Shown: positions 1 to 7,638 of the stretch, piece after piece
How positions within the stretch are numbered: position 1 is the first letter of the stretch
How the letters are laid out: each line of letters opens with the position of its first letter
NCBI GenBank assembly: GCA_001791305.1
Contig: MGEI01000001.1
Location: forward strand, 1 to 34,019
Direction: 5' to 3'
Length of the DNA stretch: 34,019 bases
Source: Candidatus Uhrbacteria bacterium RIFCSPLOWO2_01_FULL_47_17
Lineage (GTDB): Bacteria; Patescibacteriota; Patescibacteriia; UBA9934; GWF2-40-263
Translations under genes and position numbers: made by a program
Notes under the pieces: model-generated
What the model was told of the DNA's origin: nothing
The model's input: only the letters and a program-made list of their open reading frames with translations
Database searches by the model: none

Positions 1-92
1 TTACCTTGCACAAAACAAAGGAGTCCTCGAGGTTTGGCTAAAGGATTTACCTTGCACAAAACAAAGGAGTCCTCGAGGTTTGGCTAAAGGAT
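1..92. repeat. Exact 46-bp tandem duplication at contig start (1-46 = 47-92)
   Basis: ttaccttgcacaaaacaaaggagtcctcgaggtttggctaaaggat occurs twice back to back; the period is not a multiple of 3. Confidence 0.95.
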
Positions 93-965
93 GACGCGGT
101 CACACAAAATCGACCAATTCTCACCCAACCGTTTCATACAAAATCCACTTACGCTCTTTCCTGGTCACGCGATGGTGGTTATCTCTTACTTACCGAGACG
201 ACGACAAAAAAAATAGAAACCGTGATCCGTGCACACGACGGAATCGTTATTCCTCTTCCAACCATCGCTCTCACGGACGCGTGGTGGAATGTGGATGGTG
301 GGCACACATTGTTTTATCGCACAGGATCAGAAATTTATGCATTTGGGATTGATGCCGATGTTTCATTCCCAAAAAAAATCACCGCAGATGATGCGGTCCT
401 CAGACAGGGAGATGTTCTTGTTGTGCAATCTGAAACGCAAAGCGTTGTTTCAAAACTAGATGAAAATGGAATTGCAACGATTCTTGCGTATCTGCCACAC
501 GGCACCTATCAATTTGTTCGCGCACCATCTTCGTTTATGATGTTGCATGATATTCGACGCAATCACGTTGTCCTTATTGACCCAACGAAAAAAAATTCCA
601 TTCTGTTGAATGAAGAGGCGCATTATTTCGCTTGGTCACCAAAAGAAGATCAATTGATTTTCTCAAACGGCTTTGATGTCAATCTATTCACCATTGAAAC
701 AGGACTTGTTGAAACGATGACACGTTTTAGCGAACCCCTCACAGATCTCGCCTGGTACCCGCTTGGTGACGAAATTCTCTACAGCAAAGATGGGCAAATA
801 CACGCCCTTGAACTCGACCGACGAGATATTCGCAATGAAGTCACGCTGGTAAACGGATATTCCGTTCAATCCATGTGGACAAGCAAAGACGGAGCAAGCT
901 TGTTCTTTATCGGAAGAAAAGGCGAAGATCCAGCAACGATTTTTGAAAGAAAACTCCAGAAATAA
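48..965 (+). CDS. TolB/WD40-like beta-propeller protein, 5'-partial
   Basis: The frame of the 222..965 ORF is open upstream to the second repeat copy (…YLAQNKGVLEVWLKDDAVTQNRPILTQPFHTKSTYALSWSRDGGYLLLTE…); propeller-like motifs such as ALSWSRDGGYLLL and YFAWSPKEDQLIFS. Confidence 0.7.
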   Translation, partial: YLAQNKGVLEVWLKDDAVTQNRPILTQPFHTKSTYALSWSRDGGYLLLTETTTKKIETVIRAHDGIVIPLPTIALTDAWWNVDGGHTLFYRTGSEIYAFGIDADVSFPKKITADDAVLRQGDVLVVQSETQSVVSKLDENGIATILAYLPHGTYQFVRAPSSFMMLHDIRRNHVVLIDPTKKNSILLNEEAHYFAWSPKEDQLIFSNGFDVNLFTIETGLVETMTRFSEPLTDLAWYPLGDEILYSKDGQIHALELDRRDIRNEVTLVNGYSVQSMWTSKDGASLFFIGRKGEDPATIFERKLQK

Positions 966-997
966 AAAAACATTCCCGATGATCGGGAATGTTTTTT
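964..997. terminator. Bidirectional rho-independent terminator between convergent genes
   Basis: aaaaaacattcccgatgatcgggaatgtttttt, near-perfect hairpin with A/T tracts on both sides. Confidence 0.9.
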
Positions 998-2078
998 AGA
1001 GCTCGACAAACGAGTTGTCTCCGACAACGAGTCGGTGCCCCGTCTTTGGGTGCGTGCGTTTATAATCCACGAGGGTTGCGTTTGTTCCAATGAGACTGTT
1101 TACGATACGACGCGTTGTGTCGATGGTTGCTCCGTCGAAGATGATCGAGTGCTCCACTTCTGTCTCATGCACCTTCACATTATTTCCGATCGCGGTGTAC
1201 GGCCCAATATACGACGACGTGATCTCACAGTTTTCTCCAATAACGACAGGACCTCGAATCAAGGTATCCTCACTCACGCGTGTTCCCTTTCCAATCGAGA
1301 CTTGTCCTTGTACTTGTGTATCGACATGGACATCACCTTCGATCGAAAAATGTTCGCGAGGGAGATCATCCATGATGAGCGCGTTCCCCTCGAGCAAAGC
1401 ATCGGGCGTTCCTGTGTCTTTCCACCATCCGGTAATTTCCTCATGTCCGGTTTTTCCGTTGGCGATGTACCATGAAATCACATCTGCGATTTCATATTCT
1501 CCACGCGCGCTCGGCTTGGTTGTTTTAAAAACATCGAAGTATGTGTGGTCGAAAAAGTAAATTCCGGTAACGGCAAACGGTGACGGTGGTTCTTTTGGTT
1601 TTTCCACCATGCGAACGAGTTTACCAGCGTCGTCGAAGACCGGTACACCGAAGCGATGTGGATCTTTGACTCTCGATAACGCAATCAAACAATCGAGCTG
1701 TTCGTTCTCAAAACGCTCAACAAGATGATTGATGCCGCCGAGAATAATGTTGTCGCCGAGGAAGAACAAGAAACGCTCGCCGCGCAAATACTCTTCCGCG
1801 TTTGCAACCGCATGGGCAATTCCCATCGCCCCGCCGCGTTGCTCGAGATAATGAATATGCGCCCCGAACTCCGATCCATCTCCGAGGCCATCGCGCATCA
1901 TCTGAATCTCGCCCGGGTTCACGTTGATAATAATTTCTTTGATCCCCGCATCTGTGATTTTTTTAATCACGTACCACAACATCGGATGATTCGCGAGCGG
2001 AATCAAATGTTTGTTACGCGTCCACGTAATGGGACGAAGTCGGGTGGCGTGGCCACCGGCAGCGATCAATGCTTTCAT
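996..2078 (-). CDS. rfbA: Glucose-1-phosphate thymidylyltransferase, long form with C-terminal left-handed beta-helix
   Basis: N-terminal MKALIAAGGHATRLRPITWTRNKHLIPLANHPM nucleotidyltransferase motif; hexapeptide-like C-terminus (VSIGKGTRVSEDTLIRGPVVIGENCEI). Confidence 0.9.
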   Translation of the reverse strand: MKALIAAGGHATRLRPITWTRNKHLIPLANHPMLWYVIKKITDAGIKEIIINVNPGEIQMMRDGLGDGSEFGAHIHYLEQRGGAMGIAHAVANAEEYLRGERFLFFLGDNIILGGINHLVERFENEQLDCLIALSRVKDPHRFGVPVFDDAGKLVRMVEKPKEPPSPFAVTGIYFFDHTYFDVFKTTKPSARGEYEIADVISWYIANGKTGHEEITGWWKDTGTPDALLEGNALIMDDLPREHFSIEGDVHVDTQVQGQVSIGKGTRVSEDTLIRGPVVIGENCEITSSYIGPYTAIGNNVKVHETEVEHSIIFDGATIDTTRRIVNSLIGTNATLVDYKRTHPKTGHRLVVGDNSFVEL

Positions 2079-2086
2079 ACGTGGGG

Positions 2087-2115
2087 ACTTTATCGTGCAA
2101 GAGGCGATTCGTCAA
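2087..2115 (-). promoter_or_regulatory. Sigma70-like promoter of rfbA (TTGACG-N17-TAAAGT)
   Basis: Minus strand TTGACG aatcgcctcttgcacga TAAAGT ccccacgt ATG; the start codon lies about 8 nt after the -10. Confidence 0.65.
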
Positions 2116-2154
2116 CGTATGGGGGTCAGGTCTGGAATCTAGAATTTAGATAAA

Positions 2155-2188
2155 ACAAAAACCGCTTCGAGAATTTCGAGAGCGGCAG
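2155..2188 (-). terminator. Rho-independent terminator of the 2,3-dehydratase-like gene
   Basis: Minus: gccgctctcgaaattctcgaagcggtttttgtttt. Confidence 0.8.
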
Positions 2189-2191
2189 AAT

Positions 2192-2917
2192 CTAGACGAG
2201 CAGTGACATGGACGAGCGGAGGTGGCCGTTCACAAGGCCGAGACGACAGAGTTGGCGCAGAACGGGAATGCTGGTCCAGGAATAGTTTTCCATGGCGCCG
2301 GTCTTTTCGAGCTCTGCGAGAACATCGTTCATGTCTGTCACGCGAACGCGTCCGTAGTTGTTCACTTTTTCAAAGAACCGTCCACCATCTTCCGGGGCGG
2401 GTTGCCACTCGGCGTTGAATGTTTTTCCCTTGACTGAATCCGCAAACGGAATGAGCTTGAAGGGATTTCCTTTCGCATCACATTCGCCACGCTTCGCTTT
2501 TTCATGAATCGCGAGATTCCCTTGTGAGAACTGAAAACTCGGTCCTACGAGCACACGTGTGTTCTTCCCATCCGCATCCCAGATCCCAACATTGCCAGGC
2601 TCTGCAATGAGTTGAACCAACACCAGATCTTGCTCGCCCATGCGGCAAACAACGAGACCAACATAGCCCGACGTCTGATATCCAATCATCGGTTGCATCC
2701 AAAAGGAAGCCGCTTTTCCCGCCGCACGCAACACGCGCATGCCGATCACACGAAAGAACCCACCATCCGGTCGCGCGATCTCTTTGCTCGACTGCACCCA
2801 CGCAGGCGCAAGATCAGACAAATCACAGAGTTCAACGTCCATAGCAAGCGCAGGAGCGCGCTGATGCATGAAGGACTGAAAGAGATCGAAAGTAAGATTC
2901 ACATTTTGCTCAGACAT
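2192..2917 (-). CDS. Single-domain NDP-hexose 2,3-dehydratase family protein
   Basis: Family-like blocks: FWMQPMIGYQTSGYVGLVV, LVLVQLIAEPGN, VLVGPSFQFSQGNLAIHEK, DGGRFFEKVNNYGRVRV; 241 aa, about half the usual two-domain length. SD gaggagg before the ATG. Confidence 0.7.
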   Translation of the reverse strand: MSEQNVNLTFDLFQSFMHQRAPALAMDVELCDLSDLAPAWVQSSKEIARPDGGFFRVIGMRVLRAAGKAASFWMQPMIGYQTSGYVGLVVCRMGEQDLVLVQLIAEPGNVGIWDADGKNTRVLVGPSFQFSQGNLAIHEKAKRGECDAKGNPFKLIPFADSVKGKTFNAEWQPAPEDGGRFFEKVNNYGRVRVTDMNDVLAELEKTGAMENYSWTSIPVLRQLCRLGLVNGHLRSSMSLLV

Positions 2918-2935
2918 CGTGTCCTCCTCGAAACG

Positions 2936-2966
2936 GAACGAATAATTCGTTCACAAGTTAACTTGT
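2936..2966. promoter_or_regulatory. Two abutting perfect inverted repeats upstream of the 2,3-dehydratase-like gene
   Basis: GAACGAATAATTCGTTC (2936-2952) and ACAAGTTAACTTGT (2953-2966). Confidence 0.7.
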
Positions 2967-3001
2967 CAGAAAAAGAGCGGATCGTCAAGGATGTGAGGAA
3001 A

Positions 3002-3036
3002 AGAAAAAACATCTCCGAGATTCTCGAAAGATGTTA
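3002..3036 (-). terminator. Rho-independent terminator of the IMPase gene
   Basis: Minus: aacatctttcgagaatctcggagatgttttttctttt. Confidence 0.85.
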
Positions 3037-3924
3037 GAGGCCGAGCGCACGCATACGCGAAACGAGTTCGTCTGCGATCGGTTGATTCGCCGCGAGGATG
3101 ATGGGCGTCTGTGCGCGAAAGTCGTAGGGACGAGAAACAATTGAGTTTCCCTCCCAATCGACTGCGACACCGCCTGCCGCACGAACGAGCAATTGTGTTG
3201 CGCCGAGTTCGTGATTCTTTTGCGAACAGCAGATGAACGCAATCGCGTTCCCACTCGAAACGATCGCCATCTCGTACGCCGCAGAACCAACACGGCTGTA
3301 GTTCCCTTTCTGGCCATCGAAAAGCTTGAGTAGCTTCTCGCGATTCGCGGGATAGTACGTTTCCGTCATGATGACTTGCGAACCCGGATCAAGTTTGATC
3401 TCGGTACTGGTTGAAATTTCTTCATCGTTCAACCATGCCATCATCTGAGTTTTGGAATCCCGTCGTCCATCACGCCACGCGTACCACAGATCCGAACTTT
3501 TCGGCCGCAGATCAAGCACGGCGGCGAAGACAACATCATTGAATGTTGCACCTTCTGTCTTTGAAAGCACGGTCACGACTGCTGTGTACGGATTCCCCAT
3601 GGTGCGTCCGCGCGTCTTGTAGTTCAAAGATCCATCGATCGGATCCACACAAACCCACAAGCCTTTTTTTCGCACATAAAAATCCCCTAATCCTTCCACA
3701 CTCACACGCGCAACAAGCCCCTCACAACTCTTGCTGATGGCTTTTTGGATACATCTCCCCATTACCTGATCTGCACGAATATCCGTGTCGTTCAACAAAT
3801 CTCCGAACCCACTTCCTATTTTGACAATATCACCGCCTTGTTCGAGGTGTGTGAGACTACGTTTGGCCATTTGTAGAATTTGCAGAATTGGTCCAGCATA
3901 AATCGGAAGTTGTGGCTTCGACAT
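3034..3924 (-). CDS. Inositol monophosphatase / FBPase-family phosphatase
   Basis: DPIDGSLNYKTRG and GNAIAFICCSQKNHELGATQLLVRAAGG; start placed at MSKPQ behind an aggagg SD, not at the longer 4080 ORF start. Confidence 0.85.
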   Translation of the reverse strand: MSKPQLPIYAGPILQILQMAKRSLTHLEQGGDIVKIGSGFGDLLNDTDIRADQVMGRCIQKAISKSCEGLVARVSVEGLGDFYVRKKGLWVCVDPIDGSLNYKTRGRTMGNPYTAVVTVLSKTEGATFNDVVFAAVLDLRPKSSDLWYAWRDGRRDSKTQMMAWLNDEEISTSTEIKLDPGSQVIMTETYYPANREKLLKLFDGQKGNYSRVGSAAYEMAIVSSGNAIAFICCSQKNHELGATQLLVRAAGGVAVDWEGNSIVSRPYDFRAQTPIILAANQPIADELVSRMRALGL

Positions 3925-3957
3925 GAGGCCTCCTGTTGTTCGAAATGAACTGTGTGG

Positions 3958-3986
3958 AAGGTAGCAAAAAAAGAATTGCACGTCAA
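3958..3986 (-). promoter_or_regulatory. Promoter of the IMPase gene (TTGACG-N17-TACCTT)
   Basis: Minus strand ttgacg tgcaattctttttttgc taccttcc. Confidence 0.6.
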
Positions 3987-3990
3987 CGCC

Positions 3991-4028
3991 AGACCTCCCC
4001 CTGCCCCCTCCTTCGAAAGGAGGAGGTT
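3991..4028. repeat. C/G-rich intergenic palindromic element
   Basis: agacctccccctgccccctccttcgaaaggaggaggt; core cctcctt-cga-aaggagg. Confidence 0.6.
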
Positions 4029-4037
4029 CTCGAAAAT

Positions 4038-4070
4038 AAAAACACCTCGAGCTATTCGAGATGTGAGTGC
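4038..4070 (-). terminator. Rho-independent terminator of the Nudix gene
   Basis: Minus: cacatctcgaatagctcgaggtgtttttatttt. Confidence 0.8.
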
Positions 4071-4076
4071 CGAGAA

Positions 4077-4745
4077 TCATTTGCCATATGTGTCGATGAA
4101 GTAGAGGCCGAGGGCGGAGAGCGTGTAGCCGTCGTAGATTTCGCCGCGGGCGACCATCTGCTTCAGTTCCTTGATGGTGAAGAACTTCACAGGCGTGAGA
4201 ATCTTCTCGTTCGGATCAGGCTTGTCAGCCGGCTTCTTCGTTTGATCGATCGTGCCGACCTGGATGGCTGTCATGTGCGGGCTGAACGCGGTGTTGTCGC
4301 AGACATCACCAAGCTTGGTTGCCGCAACAACAACCGATTGCATTTCTTCTTGTGCTTCACGCTTGGCGGTATCCGCACCGGACTCGCCCACCTTCGCAAA
4401 ACCGCGGGGCAATTCCCACGACTCGCGGCCAAGCGACCCGACGTCGATGTTCGGATAGTTCTTCTGCCAGACATCCATGTCCGGCGTCTGCGGACGCGAC
4501 ATCTTCTGAAGACCCACACGACCTTCTGTGTCGATCGGGAGAAAGACGCCGCCGCCGCGTTCGCAACGAAGGATCTGGTCGTAGAGCACGGCTTCGCCAT
4601 CAACCCACATCACGTGAAGCACGCGCGTGTCGATGCTCGGATTTTCGTTCGCGATCACTTGTGAATCATCGCGACGCTTCCACCCAGGCGTCTTGCCAGC
4701 TTTCTGAAATTGATCTGCATCAAACAACGCAAGCTTCTTTGCCAT
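4077..4745 (-). CDS. Nudix hydrolase family protein
   Basis: Nudix box GFAKVGESGADTAKREAQEEM matches GX5EX7REUXEE; start placed at MAKKLALF after cggaggg. Confidence 0.9.
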   Translation of the reverse strand: MAKKLALFDADQFQKAGKTPGWKRRDDSQVIANENPSIDTRVLHVMWVDGEAVLYDQILRCERGGGVFLPIDTEGRVGLQKMSRPQTPDMDVWQKNYPNIDVGSLGRESWELPRGFAKVGESGADTAKREAQEEMQSVVVAATKLGDVCDNTAFSPHMTAIQVGTIDQTKKPADKPDPNEKILTPVKFFTIKELKQMVARGEIYDGYTLSALGLYFIDTYGK

Positions 4746-4823
4746 GGAACCCTCCGAATTCGTCATGGACGAATTCTGCCAATTCACACGCGACCAGAAC
4801 CGTTCCGATCCGTGCGAAAGCGC

Positions 4824-4864
4824 ACCTTATCGGGCAAACAAAAAAAGGTCAAGCGTGACCTTTA
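4824..4864 (-). promoter_or_regulatory. Terminator of the PP2C gene overlapping the promoter of the Nudix gene
   Basis: Minus: aaaggtcacgcTTGACCtttttttgtttgcccgaTAAGGT; hairpin AGGTCA/TGACCT plus U-tract; TTGACC-N17-TAAGGT. Confidence 0.75.
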
Positions 4865-5677
4865 GGGTGTATCGGGCGTGAGCTCGATGAGCAAAATCGT
4901 GACGTCGTCACGAGGATCTGGCGGTGTGTGAATCTGCACAAGATGAAGAAACTCTTCAAGAGAAGCGAAACTGAGTTCGCGCGCGGCAACAAATGCACGC
5001 TCAACAATGTCCGCTCCACCATCTGAACACAGGGCGAAGACGTGTCGAACATTCGTGTCAAGAGGAGCGAAACAAACTCCCGGATCCGAAATGAGCGCGG
5101 GGCGCATTTCTGGATCACCGAAGCTGCGTGTCACCATGATCGCGCACGACCCTCCCATGATACGCGTCGGATGTTCTGATCCGATCGGAAAGAAGAGATA
5201 CTTCCCTTTTGGATTCATTTGCGGATGATACAAAAGCGGTTCAAGACGTTCGCACTCGGCCGGATTTCCAGGATGATGATCAATCGTGATTTGTTCGAAA
5301 TCACCCTCTCCTTCCGGAATGAATCGATACAAACGAACATCCCCAACACACATCACTTGAAATCCACCTTCGTCTATAAGTACACGTGTTGCAACAGCAC
5401 CGCTTTTGCAAGCAGCGAAATCGTCTTCGATCGTTTCTTGAATGATATCGCAAAGCGCAGCAACATCAAGAATTTTACGATCGCACAACATGCGCGCAAC
5501 GAGTGCAGCAAGTTCACTCGTAGAAACATTTTGCTTTGAATCACCATGTCCATCTGCAACGGCCGCAATGAACGGACGCTCGTTTGGATCGTTGTGACAA
5601 AACGCATCTTCCGATTGCAACTTCGTACCGCGCCGCGAACCTTTTGGAACCGCATGCGAACGAACGGAAATTTTCAT
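4862..5677 (-). CDS. PP2C-type Ser/Thr protein phosphatase
   Basis: PFIAAVADGHGDSKQN, ALCSDGGADIV, DDVTILLIEL; start placed at MKISVRSH after caggaga. Confidence 0.85.
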   Translation of the reverse strand: MKISVRSHAVPKGSRRGTKLQSEDAFCHNDPNERPFIAAVADGHGDSKQNVSTSELAALVARMLCDRKILDVAALCDIIQETIEDDFAACKSGAVATRVLIDEGGFQVMCVGDVRLYRFIPEGEGDFEQITIDHHPGNPAECERLEPLLYHPQMNPKGKYLFFPIGSEHPTRIMGGSCAIMVTRSFGDPEMRPALISDPGVCFAPLDTNVRHVFALCSDGGADIVERAFVAARELSFASLEEFLHLVQIHTPPDPRDDVTILLIELTPDTP

Positions 5678-5712
5678 CGAGATCTCCTGTGAAAGAACGT
5701 GTCTGAGGGAAG

Positions 5713-5756
5713 GCTTAACATACAAAAAAGACCAGGTCAATGACCCGGTCTTTTTC
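5713..5756 (-). promoter_or_regulatory. Terminator of the rmlD-like gene overlapping the promoter of the PP2C gene
   Basis: Minus: aaaaagaccgggtcaTTGACCtggtcttttttgtatgtTAAGCC; hairpin GACCgGGTCA/TGACCtGGTC plus T-tract; TTGACC-N17-TAAGCC. Confidence 0.75.
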
Positions 5757-6614
5757 TTATTCTTCCCGCACCTGAATTTTTTTTGCTTCTGCGTACTTCG
5801 TCATGGTGTCTCGCAGCGCCACGTCGACCGGGCGCATGTGAATTCCGTATTCGGCGAGGCGTGTGTTTGACAAGAAATTATTTGAACGGCCTTTTTTCGC
5901 AAGGCCTTGTCCGACGAGTTCATCATTGTGAATCCATTCGCAGGAATGATTTTGATCGACAAGTTCGTGATACAGATCGAGAAGCTCGCGATGTTTCATG
6001 GTTCCGGGATTCGTGACATGAAAAATTCCCGTCGCCTTTTTCTCGAGCATCTGGTGAAACACATCGATCATGTCTTCAATAATCGTGACCGAGTTTTCGA
6101 CGTCGATCACTTTTGGATACGTCGACAATTTATCGATCATGTTGTTTAACGACGGCACCCAATCGATTGGCATGCGAATGCGTGCGATCGCGACGTTCGG
6201 CAATGTAGAGAGAACCAAATCCGCTGCCCACTTTGCGCGCGAGTACACAACATCCGGATTTCCGTGATCCTCTTCTTTCCACGCGCGATCTTCATGCGCC
6301 GAGTCTCCGTAAAAAATACATCCGGATCCCATGTGCAACAAATACAATCCCGCTTCCGCACAAGCGTCGGCGAGGATCATGGGAAGAATCGCATTCCCGC
6401 GCATCGTCTCAAGCTGATGATCTTCACACCAATCTACGTTTGGTTTGCCGCGAACACCCGCTGCGTTCAGCACAACATCCGGTTGATGACGCGCAAATTC
6501 CGCGAACGCATCCTCTTTCGAGGTAATACGCACATCGGAAAGGATCGCTTCATCCTTCCACGCTTCTGCGAGTCGGTTGCCGAGGTAGCCTCGGCCGAAT
6601 ATTAGGATTTTCAT
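5757..6614 (-). CDS. dTDP-4-dehydrorhamnose reductase-like SDR, resembling NRS/ER (UER1) epimerase/reductases
   Basis: GRGYLGNRL nucleotide-binding motif, NAAGVRGKPNVDWCEDHQLETMRGN, MGSGCIFYGD, YSRAKW. Confidence 0.8.
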   Translation of the reverse strand: MKILIFGRGYLGNRLAEAWKDEAILSDVRITSKEDAFAEFARHQPDVVLNAAGVRGKPNVDWCEDHQLETMRGNAILPMILADACAEAGLYLLHMGSGCIFYGDSAHEDRAWKEEDHGNPDVVYSRAKWAADLVLSTLPNVAIARIRMPIDWVPSLNNMIDKLSTYPKVIDVENSVTIIEDMIDVFHQMLEKKATGIFHVTNPGTMKHRELLDLYHELVDQNHSCEWIHNDELVGQGLAKKGRSNNFLSNTRLAEYGIHMRPVDVALRDTMTKYAEAKKIQVREE

Positions 6615-7627
6615 ACACTGTGTCCCTTATGTTTATACTGCGACTCGTAATATTCTTTATAGGCTCCAGACTTACAGTTCGCGATCCACTCTGGATTTTG
6701 TTGATACCATTCGATGGTCTGTGCAATTCCATCTTCAAAACTCATTTTTGGTTCCCATCCAAGTTCCGTTCGCAACTTCTGACTATTCAAGGCGTAACGA
6801 CGATCATGTCCAGGGCGATCAAGAACGTACTCGAGAAATGATTCGTCTCGATTTGTGTGATTCAAAAGATGACGAATGATCTCAATGTTCGGCATGCGAT
6901 GACCGGTTCCGATATTGTATGCTTCGCCGATGTTTCCTTTTTGGGCAATAAGATCAATCGCGCGACAGTGATCTTCCGTAAAAATCCATTCACGCACCTG
7001 CAAACCATCTCCGTAAACGGGAACTTTTTTTCCGTCGAAAAGATTACACGTAAAAAGCGGAATAAGCTTTTCGGGAAATTGGTACGGCCCGTAAAAGTTT
7101 ACGGAGTGTGTGACGATTACCGGCGTACCAAATGTCACAGCCGCCGCATGACACAACAAATCTCCCGCCGCTTTTGAAGCCGCATACGGACTGCGAGGCT
7201 CGAACGATGCTTTCTCGTCTGACTCGCCTTCCATGACTGCGCCATAAACTTCATCTGTCGAGATCTGGACGTAGCGTGGAATTTTAAATTTGCGAACGGC
7301 TTCGAGAAGATTGTGAACACCCATCACGTTTGTTTGGATGAATACATCCGGGTCGAGGATCGAACGATCGACATGTGTCTCGGCCGCGTAGTTGATCAGA
7401 AGATCCGCGCCTTTCAAGAGGAGTGCTTCGACATCCTCGCGTCTCGAGATGTTTCCTTTTACGAATGTGTATCGTGGATCATTCGCAAGATCATGCAAGT
7501 TCGACAAATTTCCCGCGTACGTCAAATCATCAAAGTTCACGACTTCGACATCTTTGTATTCGCGCAAAAGATACCGGATCATGTTAGACCCCATGAATCC
7601 CGCCCCACCTGTAATGATGATTTTCAT
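6611..7627 (-). CDS. rfbB: dTDP-glucose 4,6-dehydratase
   Basis: MKIIITGGAGFMGSNMIRYLL, STDEVYG, YAASKAAGD, VNFYGPYQFPEKLIPLF; 4-nt overlap with the downstream gene. Confidence 0.95.
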   Translation of the reverse strand: MKIIITGGAGFMGSNMIRYLLREYKDVEVVNFDDLTYAGNLSNLHDLANDPRYTFVKGNISRREDVEALLLKGADLLINYAAETHVDRSILDPDVFIQTNVMGVHNLLEAVRKFKIPRYVQISTDEVYGAVMEGESDEKASFEPRSPYAASKAAGDLLCHAAAVTFGTPVIVTHSVNFYGPYQFPEKLIPLFTCNLFDGKKVPVYGDGLQVREWIFTEDHCRAIDLIAQKGNIGEAYNIGTGHRMPNIEIIRHLLNHTNRDESFLEYVLDRPGHDRRYALNSQKLRTELGWEPKMSFEDGIAQTIEWYQQNPEWIANCKSGAYKEYYESQYKHKGHSV

Positions 7628-7638
7628 AATGTATTTGT

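Noticed and set aside
3925-4080. N-terminal extension of the IMPase ORF
   Set aside because: The extension translates the terminator and C-rich repeat; the internal MSKPQ start has a good SD and promoter.
3936-4664. 242-aa plus-strand ORF opposite the Nudix gene
   Set aside because: Antisense to a gene with an exact Nudix box; it runs through a terminator and a palindromic element.
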